Assembly (NCBI GenBank): GCA_020205615.1
Contig: CM035167.1
Location: 29,153,130 to 29,217,129, forward strand
DNA: 64,000 nucleotides
DNA from: Panax quinquefolius
Lineage: Eukaryota > Streptophyta > Magnoliopsida > Apiales > Araliaceae
Direction of reading: 5' to 3'
The notes beneath the pieces are model-generated. The model made no database searches and was not told the DNA's origin. It saw only the letters and a program-made list of their open reading frames with translations. Below are positions 34,731-46,506 of the stretch, in pieces. A program made the translations under genes and the position numbers. Every line of letters begins with the position of its first letter. Within the stretch, counting starts at the first letter, position 1.

Positions 34731-36047
34731 GAAAATGCTTAGAACACCAAAGTAGAAAATTGAATATAATAATATTATTTATAAACAAAATTCCTTAGCC
34801 CACCTTTGAAATCTGATTTCAGCCATAGCACATGTTAAATGAGGTTCACAAACTCACCAAAAACGTTTTTCTCAAAATAATTAATTAAAACTCCAAAAAA
34901 TCAATTATTTGAACTCAAACTTCAATAATTCATAATAAATAGCCCTTTAAATCGAGAAAATTTGAATCTCACAAATTTTTATAGGAAATTCAATTCTCTA
35001 CATCTTTGCGTAAGAAAGTTTTTCCAAATTCCAAGCATGTAAATTGATGAAATCCACAAACCAAGCGATTTTATTGTGTTATAATCAAATTTGATCAATA
35101 ATTGTGTCCACCAACACACAAAATATGTGTTAAACATTTAATGCCACAAAAATACTCTTCCTCCTCATATACTCATATATCCCACATTTATTATAAAATA
35201 TCACCGTTAATATATTATTAAAATAATATATTTAAATGAATTATTTTATCGAAAATGATAAAATATTAATTTTAAACAATTGTCATTTTAAAAAATTTCT
35301 CCATCTATATCCACATAAAATCAATATTTTCATCATCATATAAATCAATAATTAATTATTCATAAATAATATTATAGAATCACAAAGACTAGCAACAGTA
35401 GTTCCTGAGAAAGAGGGGGCTTTCAATAAGAATTTCTCCTTACTAAGCAAGCAATTAGGTGACCAAACCTCTCCTTAGATGTAACTTTCTAGACATTGCC
35501 AATAATGTTATCTAATAATATTATTCAGATAATATGAATTATTGCTTCGATAATGAAAAATATGTGTAATGACAATTATTGAAACAACAAAGAATATAAA
35601 ATATCAACGCAAGCAATTATTAAATCAATAAAATAAAATATCGATCAAGAATTATCGTAACCATTATTGAGTAGTAGTGCCTTTCACGTAAGAATCAATA
35701 ATTGGTGCAATACTGGTAGTGCTACTGCTCAACAACGCGTATTAGTGTGTTTTAACCAACGGGTATTCCAACAAAGATTATCTGTGAATAACTACGCCAA
35801 TTATTTATAAACAACTTATATTTGTCGTTTTCTTCATCCAATCGCTTTCCGTTATGGGGTCCACAAAACACTGCGCCGTCGTACGAATATTTCCCGACAA
35901 TAATGAATATTTTATAACCACTTGCTTATTCGAAATATTTGCATTTTTTACCCATAACTATCCACATTAATCAAATCAACCCTTACTATTTCAAAATAAT
36001 AAATAGAGGAAAATAAATTTCATTTATTTATAATTTGGGGTCTTACA

Positions 36048-36060
36048 ACCTCCCTCCTTA
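36048..36060 (-). other. E7 polypurine tract
   Basis: Minus strand TAAGGAGGGAGGT directly before the LTR start TGTAAGACC. The same tract lies at 43010-43022 in E6 and about 8698-8712 in E3. Confidence 0.78.
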
Positions 36061-36560
36061 TGAAATTTCGTCCTCGAAATTGACGACGCATACTGGTGTT
36101 TCAAAAGATGAGAATACCTCGCTTTTATTTCCGCTTTCCAACTCCCGTGTCATTTCCTCAATAGCATGGTTTCTCCACAAAACTTTAACTTGTGGTATAA
36201 ACCCCAGACATAGGACATGTTCTTTCCTCTACAAGATCTTGACAGTACCTCCTCGACGTTAAGTCTTGACTATCTCGTATGGTTCTAACTCAATGACGTG
36301 GTTCGGGTCGTCCACATATTTACGTAATATCGATACGTGAAAAACGTTATGAACACGCGTCATACTTGGCGATAAAACGAGTCTATAGGCCACAGTTCCT
36401 ATTCGATCGAGAATTTCAAATGGATTAATAAATCGAAGGTTTGAGCTTTCCTCACCTCACCGATTCTCGCTTTTGAAATAACAACTTGCACCTCCTTCTT
36501 CAAATTCATCATCTCCGGTGTAGTAGCTTGAGCGATTTTAACTTTATCGATTAAAGTCGA
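36061..36560 (-). pseudogene. E7 integrase tail and chromodomain remnant
   Basis: Minus-strand translation gives VLWRNHAIEEMT near 36160, the DDPNHVIELE-type segment near 36290 and a TVAYRLVLS-type piece near 36390. It then passes directly (about 36430-36480) into the linker that normally lies before integrase. The DDE core, roughly 850 bases in E6, is gone, and E3 has the same joint. Confidence 0.72.
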
Positions 36561-37130
36561 TTATACTCAGATATCATCACGTGGGTACCTAGAGTTTTCA
36601 TCTCCATCTCTATTATTTGTAAATTATATGAAATTAGTCTTTGACAATATCGTACTCATACTTGTATACGATCTTCTACTCAACACGTCGGCTACCACGC
36701 GTTCGCTTTCCGATGGATGGCATGGTCGAACATGTCTTTGAAATGAGTCTCCTCTTGAGTTCTTCAAGCTCTTCCCACATTCCTTGCTCCATTCGAATTT
36801 TATATCTCTACGAGTCAGCTACGTTAATGGAATAGCTATTCGAGAATATCCTTCAACGAATCTCTGATAATAACCAACTAAGCCCAGAAAGCTACGTATT
36901 TCGATTATCGACTTAGGTTGTTATTAACTGTGACTCATATCCCAACCTTGGATAGACGTTACAATGACACCTATCGGTTTAATATCGCATTTAATATGGT
37001 GTCCCCTACGAGAATCGGCTTTTTGCATTCCACAAAGGAAGTCACCAGATAAAGGCTCAGTACCAAATTCTATAGTTGAATTTTTAACTCCTCAAGTTCA
37101 ATATGAGCCATTCGATATGAGATTTTAGAA
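36561..37130 (-). pseudogene. E7 deleted RT/RNase H region
   Basis: Edge fragments only: the post-RNase H linker, a short segment around the QELKRRLIS motif (36730-36770), and a MAPIEL-like RT start near 37105. No YxDD or DASG motif is found. The segment 36945-37080 (ccttggatag … gtgtcccctacgagaa … aaaggaagtcacc) is shared with E3 and replaces the RT core. Confidence 0.7.
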
Positions 37131-37532
37131 ATGAGTTTTGTCTAGGGTTCAAAGTCGATACAAAATTTAATATCGATCTTTGGGAGTAAACCAAGAAATT
37201 CTTCAGAAATACATCGGAAAAATCAATAACAACAGAATATTATTCAAATCGACGTGTCTTTATTCAAATCCATAACATAGACTAAGAAAACTTGACATCC
37301 GTAATAAACGAATGACTTCATGGCTTGATATGAAAATGTTTGACTACAATGGTTTGATTGCTTGAATTCGAATAACAGGTTGCTTAGGAATATGAAAACT
37401 AACAACCTTACGAAAGTAATCAATTTCGGCATAATGAGTAGTTAACCTTAAAATCACATCAAAAGCAAATATCTCTATAGAAATAAAGTTAACAGGTAAT
37501 GTGATAGTGCCAACCTGAATCAAGCAAGATTT

Positions 37533-37808
37533 CTAAACAACAGATGTAATGAAAGTTTCTCCTAACGGAGTCTCCATAAATAGGTCAAAGTCTAATTTCT
37601 CCGTAGTCAAGTTCAAACGTTGAGCGCAAGCAAGAGAGATAAAAGAATGGGTAGAACCGGTATCTAGTAAGGTATAAACTTCGCAAGAATTTATAATTAA
37701 ATAACCCGTGCTAACTTCATTCGGGTTCCTCGCATTTTGAGAAGTCACGAAAAACGCTCTTCCAGTAATCGTTGACTTTGACTTTTCTGTATCCGCCTCT
37801 AGTGCCAA
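37533..37808 (-). pseudogene. E7 aspartic protease remnant
   Basis: A 91-residue open frame: TITGRAFFVTSQNARNPNEV, then YTLLDTGSTHSFISLACAQ with the DTG active site, then LDFDLFMETPLGETFITS, ending at a stop. It is the best preserved coding piece of E7, with an intact catalytic triad. After 37533 the protease-RT linker continues in a shifted frame (37244-37432). In a complete element it would be released from Gag-Pol. Confidence 0.8.
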
Positions 37809-37960
37809 CGTCCCAACTGGACTTGATTTCGCTATAGGAAAAAATTGAGCTATGTGACCATCTTTTCCACATCTAAAACATACCTTGGAAGGCTTTGAAT
37901 AGTTTGACCTTATATGTCCCTCCTCTCCGTGATCTCAGAAAGCATCTAAGCGGCGATCGT
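37809..37960 (-). pseudogene. E7 gag zinc knuckles
   Basis: Minus-strand reading gives EEGHIRSNYSKPSK then VCFRCGKDGHIAQFF (about 37845-37890), two tandem C-x2-C-x4-H-type knuckles. The second has Phe in place of the final Cys; the first has lost its opening cysteines to a shift near 37935. In frame they lead into the protease frame, as in a normal Gag-Pro. Confidence 0.7.
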
Positions 37961-38026
37961 TCTCTTCCCCAAGAATTTGTTCTTTGGTGTCGCCGATCTT
38001 TCTTCACCGACGTCTTCTCGTCATCG

Positions 38027-38557
38027 TTAAATCTTTCTTTTTAGATTGGACATCTCTTTCCATAATATCAACGCGTCGATCGTGGCTTTTACCCATGCAT
38101 CACTCATTCTCACTCGCTCGGTTATTTCTTCTTTCAGCTCAGATTCTAGCTTTATCATCTTATACTCTGCCAAAGAGTGCTTTTGTTCAAGCATCACATA
38201 TCGGGTAACACAAGCTTGAATCGTTGCATCTTTTTTGCTCCACATCGCTCTGCAATTCTTCAAATTTCGCTCTTCTAACTCACGAATACGATTTTACAAT
38301 TCTACATTTTGATCATAAAATACCTCTAATAAACTCTCTTCAGGTACCTCTTCTTCCTCTTCTTCCTCACTCTTAGCTGTTACCTCTGTGACTATCTTGG
38401 GTGCAACTATCAATTCTTCACTCACCACATGGATATCTCTAATTCCTTCATCGCCTGACATCACATTATCCTGGTTGGCGATTAGAGGTGTCTCCACGAT
38501 CTCATTCACTCCATTGTTAACGTTCTCAGAACCATTCTTAAAACTATCATAAAACAA
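38027..38557 (-). pseudogene. E7 acidic coiled-coil-like frame in place of gag capsid
   Basis: One minus-strand frame from 38557 to 38027 (about 175 codons), broken only by a TAA near 38293. Residues 10-26 (SENVNNGVNEIVETP) resemble the E3 gag N-terminus. The rest does not look like capsid: a hydrophobic/acidic stretch (EELIVAPKIVTEV), a run of seven glutamates, then after the stop a long helix-forming part (IRELEERNLKNC … EQKHSLAEYKMIKLESELKEEI … ALILWKEMSNLKRK) with heptad-like spacing. It precedes the zinc knuckles and protease. It may be a captured host fragment or a fast-evolved gag; I do not recognise the source. Confidence 0.6.
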
Positions 38558-38705
38558 GGGTTAATTAAATAAATTAACAAATCACATAATACCCTATATT
38601 ATGACCAACCAACAAATAAGCTTAGGTAGGACACACTAGCGAAGGATTTACTCGTCTCTCCCTCCTAGTTCTATTTCCCGATCTCCGCCAGAGATCATAT
38701 CCTAA

Positions 38706-38716
38706 GCTCGATAACA
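38706..38716 (-). other. E7 primer binding site
   Basis: Minus strand TGTTATCGAGC directly after the LTR. It differs by one base from the E6 site TGGTATCGAGC. Confidence 0.65.
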
Positions 38717-38718
38717 AC

Positions 38719-41505
38719 TGTGACGCCCCAAAATAGGTCCATTCCATCCAACCCATTCTCGAGTCGCCAAATACATGGTACGTAAATAACTACAACTTTA
38801 TTATTACAACATATAAATCGTGAGTTTAAATACAGATATTCCCATCTAGACAATATCCACACGCAAATAAATCCCCATCATAATTATTGATACATTATTT
38901 TACAAAAATGGTGAGGACTACTAAACAACTCTCTCTAGAACCTTCATTCCATACCCCGACTAGTACTCGCTATATTCTCACCTCCTGAGAAGAAAAATGG
39001 AACAACAAGGAAAAGGGTGAGCTCAACTAGCCCAGTAAAGAATATTATGACTAAGATAATATACAACAAATTATCGTTAGTCTCCTCCGAGGAAAAATCT
39101 AATAGAATACAATAGACAACAAATTTTAAATCAATATTCGCAATGAAATAATAATTCATTAGAAGAGTTAAGTAGAGAATGCAAACTACTATCTTCTATA
39201 TATGAATTTAAAAGTTCATCGTCGATATTTTATCCCTCGTAACATCAATCAATATATATCCGAATTAAATATTCATCTTTGCACTACTGAGCCAAAGATA
39301 TATTCATCGATTGGTCATGTTCATCTAAACACTGCTCATCTTTGCACTACTGGGCCAAAGATATTAATCGACTGGTCATGTTCATCAACAACACTGCTCA
39401 TGTTTGCACTACGGGCCAAAGATATTCATCAAGAAATCATTCATCCTTGCACTGAGCCAAAGATATTCGGTAATATCATCATTTAGGACCGAGGATGATG
39501 AAAAATATTTCAAAGAAAACGAATCCAAAGAAAAACAAAAGAACAAGTATTATGGATTCGTATTTTAAACAATCCAAGTTCAAAAATACTTCATAAATAA
39601 TCATATCAAGTAAAATTCAAGAATGATCAAAACGTGGATACAATCAAAGCTAGTATCCATAGTAGATATTTTGGATAAAAGAAGAAATTTTATTTTTCTA
39701 TTGAATAGTGCCGTATTCGTGAATAGTGCCGTATCGTGAATAGTCATGATATCGTGAATAGTAACTCAGACACCAAAAGATAGAAATTTCCCAAAAAGCA
39801 TCATCACGCTTCATGAATAGTACTCGTGAATAGTAACTCGTGAATAAGAACTCGTGAATAGTAACTCATGAATAGTAAACTCGTGAATAAGAACTCATGA
39901 ATAGTAACCCCGACATGAAAAAGTTTGATTTGATAAAATTTCCAACTAATATTTTAAGATAATGATATTGAAGAAATAATATCATTTTCGAATAAAATAA
40001 CATCCCTTACCTCTAAAAGACAAGACTTTTAGTTGAAACACCGGATATAAAGCTATGACTTGAACTTGCACCATATAGCTATACTCAAAGTATACTCAAA
40101 ATACTCACAAGAATACGCTCAAAATATCGAGAGAGAAATAGAGAAAACTTCAGTTTCTGATGTAATTTTCAATTCTAACCTAAGCTCCCTATTTATAGGA
40201 AAATGCTTAGAACACCAAAGTAGAAAATTGAATATAATAATATTATTTATAAACAAAATTACTTAGCCCACCTTTGAAATCTGATTTCAGCCATAGCACA
40301 TGTTAAATGAGGTTCATAAGCCCGACCAAAAACGTTTTTTCTCAAAATAATTAATTAAAACTCCCAAAAATCAATTATTTGAACTCAAAACTTCAATAAT
40401 TCATAATAAATAGCCCTTTTGTCGGAAAATTTGAATCTCACGAATTTTTATAGGAAATTCAATTTCTACAACTTTACGTAAGAAAGTTTTTCCAAATTCA
40501 AATGTAAATTGACCGAAATCCACAAAGCAGGCGATTTTACTGTTATAATCAAATTTGATCAATAATTGTGTGTCACCAACACACAAAATATGTGTTAAAC
40601 ATTTAATGCCACAAAATACTCTTCCTCCTCATATACTCATATATCCCACATTTATTATAAAATATCACCGTTAATTTATTATTAAAATAATATATTTAAA
40701 TTAATTATTTTATCGGAAAATGATAAAATATTAATTTTAAACAATTAATCATTTTAAAATTTTCTCCATCTATATCCACATAAAATCAATATTTTCCTCA
40801 TCATATAAATCAATAATTAATTATTCACAAATAATATTATAGAATCACAAGATCTTGCAACCGGTAGTTCCCGGAAAGAGGGGCTTTCAATAAGAATTTC
40901 TCTTCTTGGCCAATTAATTAGGTGACCAAACCTCTCCTTGTATGTAACTTTCTAGACATTGCCAATAATGTTATCTAATAATATTATTCAGGATAATATG
41001 AATTATTGCTTCGATAATGAAAAATAATGTGTAATGACAATTATTGAAACAACAAAGAATATAAAATATCAACGCAAACAATTATTAAATCAATAAAATA
41101 AAATATTGATCAAGAATTATCGTAACCATTATTGAGTAGTGCCTTCTTACGTAAGAATCAATAATTGGTGCAATACCGGTGCTCTTGTTCAACAATGCGT
41201 ATTAGTGTGTTTTTAACCACGGGTATTCCAACAAAGATAATTCAGAATAACTACGCCAATTATTTATAAACAACTTATATTTGTCGTTTTTTCATCCAAT
41301 CCGCTTTCAGTTATGGGGTCCACAAAATACCGCTACCGTCACTAATATTTCAAAACAATAATGAATATTTTATAACCACTTGCTTATTCAAAATATTTGC
41401 GTATTTTACCCATAACTATCCACATTAATCAAATCAACCCTTACTATTTCAAAATAATAAATAGAGGAAAATAAATTTAATTTATTAATAATTTGGGGTC
41501 TTACA
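38719..41505 (-). repeat. E7 5' LTR (right copy)
   Basis: Starts TGTAAGACCCC at 41505 (minus) and ends GGGGCGTCACA at 38719. It contains a hairpin module (39018-39034), 34-base repeats (39271-39468), a GTGAATAG array (39701-39908) and a TATA box (40189-40198). It is close to the left copy, with small indel-type differences. Confidence 0.9.
39701..39908 (-). repeat. GTGAATAGTAACTC array in E7 right LTR
   Basis: Same two-block layout as 34230-34437, with unit-level differences such as gtgaataagaactc variants. Confidence 0.8.
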
Positions 41506-41510
41506 CCTTA

Positions 41511-43009
41511 CCTCACAAAGATAGTACTTCTAGTTGAAACACCGGATATAGGCTATGACTTGAACTTGCACCGTATAGCAATACTCAAAGTATACTCAAA
41601 ATACTCACAAGAATACGCTCGATAATATAGAGAGAGAAAACTTCAGTTTCTGGTGTGATTTTCAATTCTAACCTAAGCACCCTATTTACAGGAAATTGCT
41701 TAGAACACCAAAGCAGAAATTTAATAAATTAATAATATATATATAAATTTTTCCAACGCACACTTAATTTGCCCAACATCAGCCACTAACCAGCCCACTA
41801 CACAAGACTAACAACAAAAAAACGTTTTTCTAATTTTAAATATTTTAAACTTCCAAAAATTAATTATTTCGGAGCTTCAGAGCTTCAATAATTCATAGTA
41901 AATAGTCCTTTTGCCAGAAAATTTGAATCTCACGACTTTATATAGGAAATTCAATTCTCTACAACTTTGCAGAAGAAAGTTTTTCCAAATTCCAAACAAA
42001 AATTGACCGAAATCCACAAACGGGCGATTTTACAAGCTATAATCAAATTTTAGTCAATAAACGGGGTCTACCGACATGTTTAACATGTTTTAAACATTTA
42101 TTGCAACAAAAATACTCTTCCTCCTTGTATACTCATATATCCCACATTCGTTGTAAAAATATCACCATTATTATATTATTAAAATATAATAATATATTTA
42201 AATGAATTATTTTATCAGAAAAAGATAAAATTTCAATTTTCAACAATTGTCACATTAAAAATTTTCTCCATCTATATCCACATAAAATCAATATTTTTCT
42301 TATCATATGAATCAATAATTAATTATTCACAAATAATATTACAGAATCACAATATTGACAACCAAGCAGTTCCTAAGAAAGAGAGGGCTTTCCAATAAAG
42401 ATTTTCTCCTTCTTCAAGCCTTGATTAGGTGACCAAACCTCTCCTTAGACAGAACTTTCTAGACATTGCCAATAATGTTATCCAATAATATTATTCAGAT
42501 AATATGAATTATTATGTATGACAATTTATTGAAACAACAGTAATATAAAATATCAATGCAGCAATTATTGAATCAATAAAATCTTTGAGCAATAATTATC
42601 GTAACCATTATTAAGTAGTGCCTTCTTACGTAAGAATCAATAATTGGTGAAATACCGGTAATCTTTCTTGTGTTTTAACCACAAGAGTATTTTAACGAAG
42701 ATAATCTGTAACAACTACGCGGTTATTTTTAAAGAACTTATATTTGTCGTTTTCTTCATCCAATCGCTTTCCGTTATGGGGCCCACACATGGCTGCGCCG
42801 TCGTACGAATATTCCCCGACAAGCGATCACGAATATTCCACGACCAAACGAATATTCCCGACAACAATGAATATTTTATAACCACTTGCTTATTTTGAAA
42901 TATTTGCGTATTTTACCCCTAACTATCCACATTAATTAAATCAACCCTTACTATTTCAAAATAATAAATAGAAAATTAAATTTCATTAATAATAAGTTGG
43001 GGTCTTACA
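41511..43009 (-). repeat. E6 3' LTR, segment 2 of 2
   Basis: E6 LTR continues after the E7 TSD (cctta, 41506-41510) to its minus-strand start TGTAAGACCCC at 43009. The TATA region is changed (tatttacagg on the plus strand, near 41684). Confidence 0.85.
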
Positions 43010-43335
43010 ACCTCCCTCCTTATGAAATTTCGTTCTCGAAATTGGACGCACGTACACGGTATTTGAAAAGGTGAGGATACCTCGCTTTCATTTCCGTTTC
43101 CAATCCCAGGTCATTTCCTCTATAGCATGATTCCTCCACGTAACTTTAACTTGTGGTATGACCTTTCTTGCGTAGGACATGCTCCTTCCTATCCAAGATC
43201 TTGACAGTACCTCCTCATACGTTAAGTCTTTGACTATCTCATCCGGTTCTAACTCTATAACGTGGTTCGGGTCTTTCACATATTTCTGAAATCTGAGATA
43301 TGTGAAACACATTATGAACACGAGACATACTCGGA
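43010..43335 (-). pseudogene. E6 polypurine tract and chromodomain remnant
   Basis: The purine tract AAGGAGGGAGGT (minus) sits at the LTR border. The frame at 43088-43321 reads YVKDPNHVIELEPDEIVKDLTYEEV and VIPQVKVTWRNHAIEEMTWD, the C-terminal chromodomain-like module of Tekay chromoviruses. It is thought to steer integration to chromatin. The joining segment (about 43195-43230) is shifted, so the module is split. Confidence 0.8.
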
Positions 43336-44337
43336 GGTAACGCGAGTCTATAGGCTACATTTCCTACTCGGTCAAGAATTTGAAATGGACCAATAAATCA
43401 TGGATTGAGCTTTCCTCTCTTCCCCAAATCTTGTAACTCCCTTCCATGGAGCAACTCGCAACAATACATGATCCCCTATACTAAATTCCACGTCCTTTCG
43501 ATGAAGATCCGCATAACTCTTTTGTCGATCTTGTGCCATTTGTATCGTTGTCGAATCATTTGGATCTTTTTAAGTAGTCATACCTACCAACTCGGGTCCC
43601 AACAATGTTGCTTCACCCACCTCGTCCCAACATATCTTTGGAGAGCGACACTTTCGTCCATATAATGCTTCAAATGGAGTCACACCTATACTTGCTCGAT
43701 AAGCTGTTGTTGTAGGAGAATTCCACAAATGGTAAATACTTATCCCAATCGCCCTTGAAGTCTAGGACACGAGTCTTAATAAATCTTCAAGAGTTTGAAT
43801 AGTCCTTTCGATTGTCCGTCCAGTTTGAGGATGGTATGTCAATCGAATAAATAAATCCGTGCCCATAGCTTTTGGCAAGCTAACCCAAAATCTTGAAGTG
43901 AATCTTGGGTCACGATCCGAAACTATGGATACAGCATGCCATGCAACCTCACAATCTCATTCACGCACATACTAGCAAGACGTTCAAGGAATAAGTCTCT
44001 CTCGTATCGGCAAGAAATGAGCAGACTTGGTTAATCTATCAACAATAACCCAAATAGCATTGATGCCTTGAGAAACCGTAGGAAGACCCGTAACGAAATC
44101 CATGGTAATATGTTCCCACTTCCATTTCGGAATCTCAAGTGGTTGAAACGGACCCTTAGGTACTAGATGCTCCGCCTTTACACGTTGACAAGTTAAACAC
44201 ATCGAGATAAACTTTGCAATCTCTCTCTTCATATTGTTCCACCAAAATGTATGTCGAAGATCACGATACATTTTGGTACTTCTAGGATGGATTGCAAATG
44301 GTGTATTGTGTGCCTCAATCATAATCTTGTACTTCAA
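43336..44337 (-). pseudogene. E6 integrase remnant
   Basis: The open part 43984-44337 holds the HHCC zinc domain (HNTPFAIHPRSTKMYRDLRH … MCLTCQRVK) and the first catalytic Asp (ITMDFVTGLP). Downstream in shifted frames I read SDRDPRFTSRFW (second Asp, about 43910), ERTIQTLED (the Glu, about 43800) and YGRKCRSP (about 43650). All three DDE motifs are therefore still visible, unlike in E3 and E7, but at least three frameshifts separate them. Confidence 0.82.
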
Positions 44338-44347
44338 ATCAGAGTCG

Positions 44348-45185
44348 TTAGGGACCTGAAAGTCTCAGAGTGGACTCAAGTATTCCTTCTTCATCAATTC
44401 TCGCTTCAGGAATAGCTCCTTCTTGTACTTTCTTCTTCATACGCATCAGCTCCGGGTCGGTGGCTTGAGCAACCTTAACTTTTTCTATTAAAGTTGGCTC
44501 TATGTGTATACTTGACATCATCGCACTCATTCCCGCATATGATTTTCTACTCAACGCGTCAGCTACCACGTTCGCTTTTCCAGGATGGTATTGAATAGTG
44601 TGGTCGTAGTCTTTCAATAGCTCAAGCCAGCGTCATTGCCAAGATGTTGAGTTCTTTTTAGTGAAGAAATATTTAAGGCTTTTATGGTCTAAATATATCT
44701 CCATTTTCTCCCCATATAGATAGTGCCTCCATATCTTTTAGCGAAAACGATGCCGCTTTAATGACTAGATCATGAGTAGGATAATTCCTCTCATACTCTT
44801 TAAGTTGTCGCGAGGCATAGGCTATGACTTTCCCACGTTGCATGAGAACACATCCTAACCCTTTGCCTGAAGCATCACTGTAGATAACAAATCCATCCGA
44901 ACCAGATGGTATTGTTAGAACAGGTGCCGAAATAAGTCTCCTCTTTAGCTCTTGGAAACTCTTCTCGCATTCTTCGCTCCAAACGAATTGTGTATCCTTT
45001 CGAGTTAGCTGAGTTAATGGAGTAGCGATTCGAGAAAACCCTTCCACGAATCTCCGATAATAACCAGCTAGACCCAGAAAGCTACGTGACTTGATCACCG
45101 ACTTGATTGTCTCCCAACTTTGTATTGATTGCTTCAATCTTCGCCGGGTCCACGGATACTCCATGTTTTGACACCACGTGCCCAA
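44348..45185 (-). pseudogene. E6 RNase H and connection
   Basis: The frame 44682-45185 contains [20 protein letters not shown] (RT thumb/connection), [14 protein letters not shown], and [17 protein letters not shown] with the first RNase H Asp, then [17 protein letters not shown]. After a break near 44690 the frame 44348-44617 continues [16 protein letters not shown], the RNase H end, and a linker to integrase. It overlaps the RT frame by about 100 bases in another phase, a sign of frameshift. Confidence 0.85.
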
Positions 45186-45947
45186 GAAATGCTACTTCCT
45201 CAAGCCAGAACTCGCATTTCTTCAATTTGGCATATAGTTTGTTTTCACGAAGCCTTTGGAGTACCAGCTTCAAATGGTGCTCATGATCTTCACGACTTTT
45301 GGAATATATGAGGATGTCATCAATAAAGACAACAACAAACTGATCCAAATATTCCTTGAATACTCGGTTCATCATATCCATGAAAGCCACAGGAGCATTA
45401 GTTAGTCCGAAAGACATGACTAAAAATTCATAATGCCCATACCGAGGGTTACGAAAGGCGGTCTTTAGAATATCCTCGGTTCTAATCTTCAAATTTGATG
45501 ATATCCGAACAAAGATCAATTTTGAAAAGAATTGTGCCCCTTGCAACTGGTCAAACAAGTCATCAATACGAGGTAGAGGATACCTATTCTTGATGGTGAC
45601 ATGGTTCAATTCCCGATAGTCAATACAAAGTCGCATACTCCCGTCTTTCTTCTTTACGAATAAAACAGGAGCACCCCAAGGAGATGTACTAGGACGAATA
45701 AAACCGATGTCCAACAATTCCTGTAGTTGGACCTTTAACTCCTGAAGTTCAATAGGAGCCATTCGATATGGGGTTTTAGAAATGGGCTTTGTACCAGGTT
45801 CAAGATCAATAAAGAATTCAACTTCACGTTCTGGGGGTAGACCGGGAAGTTCTTGTGAAATCGTCGGAAAGTCAATAACAACAGAATATTATTCAAATTT
45901 GGCGTGTCTTTATTCAAATCCATAACATGGGCTAAAAAGCTTGACAT
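45082..45947 (-). pseudogene. E6 reverse transcriptase
   Basis: The best preserved RT in the window. The frame 45082-45762 starts [18 protein letters not shown], then [59 protein letters not shown], and the active-site box [14 protein letters not shown] (YxDD type, Phe for Tyr), then [20 protein letters not shown]. Two compensating shifts near 45520 alter the SKIDL-type motif so that the first catalytic Asp is out of frame. The upstream linker is in the frame 45735-45947 ([14 protein letters not shown]). It is decayed, but its relatives could have served E3 and E7. Confidence 0.88.
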
Positions 45948-46152
45948 CCGTTTTTCAATAAGCGAATAGCTTTATGATTAGATATGACGTTGATTGATTT
46001 TAATGGTTTAGTTGCTTGAATTAAATACAACAGGTTGGTTAGGAATATGAAAACTAACAACCTTACGAAAATAATCAATTTTGGCATGATGAGTAGTTAA
46101 CCAATCAATCCCTAAAATCACATCAAAAGCAAGTATCTTTAAAGAGATAAGG

Positions 46153-46506
46153 TCAAGGAGGTAAGGTGATGGTGCCAACTTGAATCAAACAAGATTTATA
46201 AGCGGTGGATGTGATGAAAGTTTCTCCTAACGGAGTTTCCACAGATAGGTCAAAGTCTAATTTCTCCCGAGTCAAGTTTAAGCGTTGAGCACATGCAGGA
46301 GAGATAAATGAATGGGTAAGACCGGTATCAAGTAATGTATAAACTTCGCAAAAATTTATAAATAGCTTACCCGTGATCACCTCATTTGGGTTCCTCGCAT
46401 TTTGACCGGTCATAACAAACTCACTTCCGGGCTGTTGACTTTGACTTTTTCCGGGACGATCTTTTGAGTCACCGAATCCCCAGATTGAACTAGGTTTCGC
46501 TACCAT
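46153..46506 (-). pseudogene. E6 aspartic protease
   Basis: 117-residue open frame: FVMTGQNARNPNEVITGKLF, VYTLLDTGLTHSFISPACAQ with DTG active site, LDFDLSVETPLGETFI, ending TITLPP and a stop after which the frame shifts. It is longer than its E7 counterpart at the N-terminus and joins the zinc-knuckle part of Gag. The catalytic Asp is intact. Confidence 0.82.

Larger units (their letters stand above)
33245..36047 (-). repeat. E7 3' LTR (left copy)
   Basis: Minus-strand TGTAAGACCCC at 36047 to GGGGGCGTCACA at 33245. It contains a hairpin module (33544-33560), 34-base repeats (33796-33993), a two-block GTGAATAG array (34230-34437) and a TATA box CTATAAATAG (34721-34730). Confidence 0.9.
33245..41505 (-). 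mobile_element. E7: non-autonomous Tekay-like element with unusual gag
   Basis: Inserted in the left LTR of E6 with a perfect TSD cctta (33240-33244, 41506-41510). The E6 sequence on both sides joins cleanly, as its uninterrupted right copy near 48863 shows. LTRs are 2,803 and 2,787 bases and the interior only 2.7 kb. It lacks RT, RNase H and integrase cores like E3, and its gag capsid is replaced by an acidic, coiled-coil-like frame. It is among the youngest insertions here. Confidence 0.9.
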
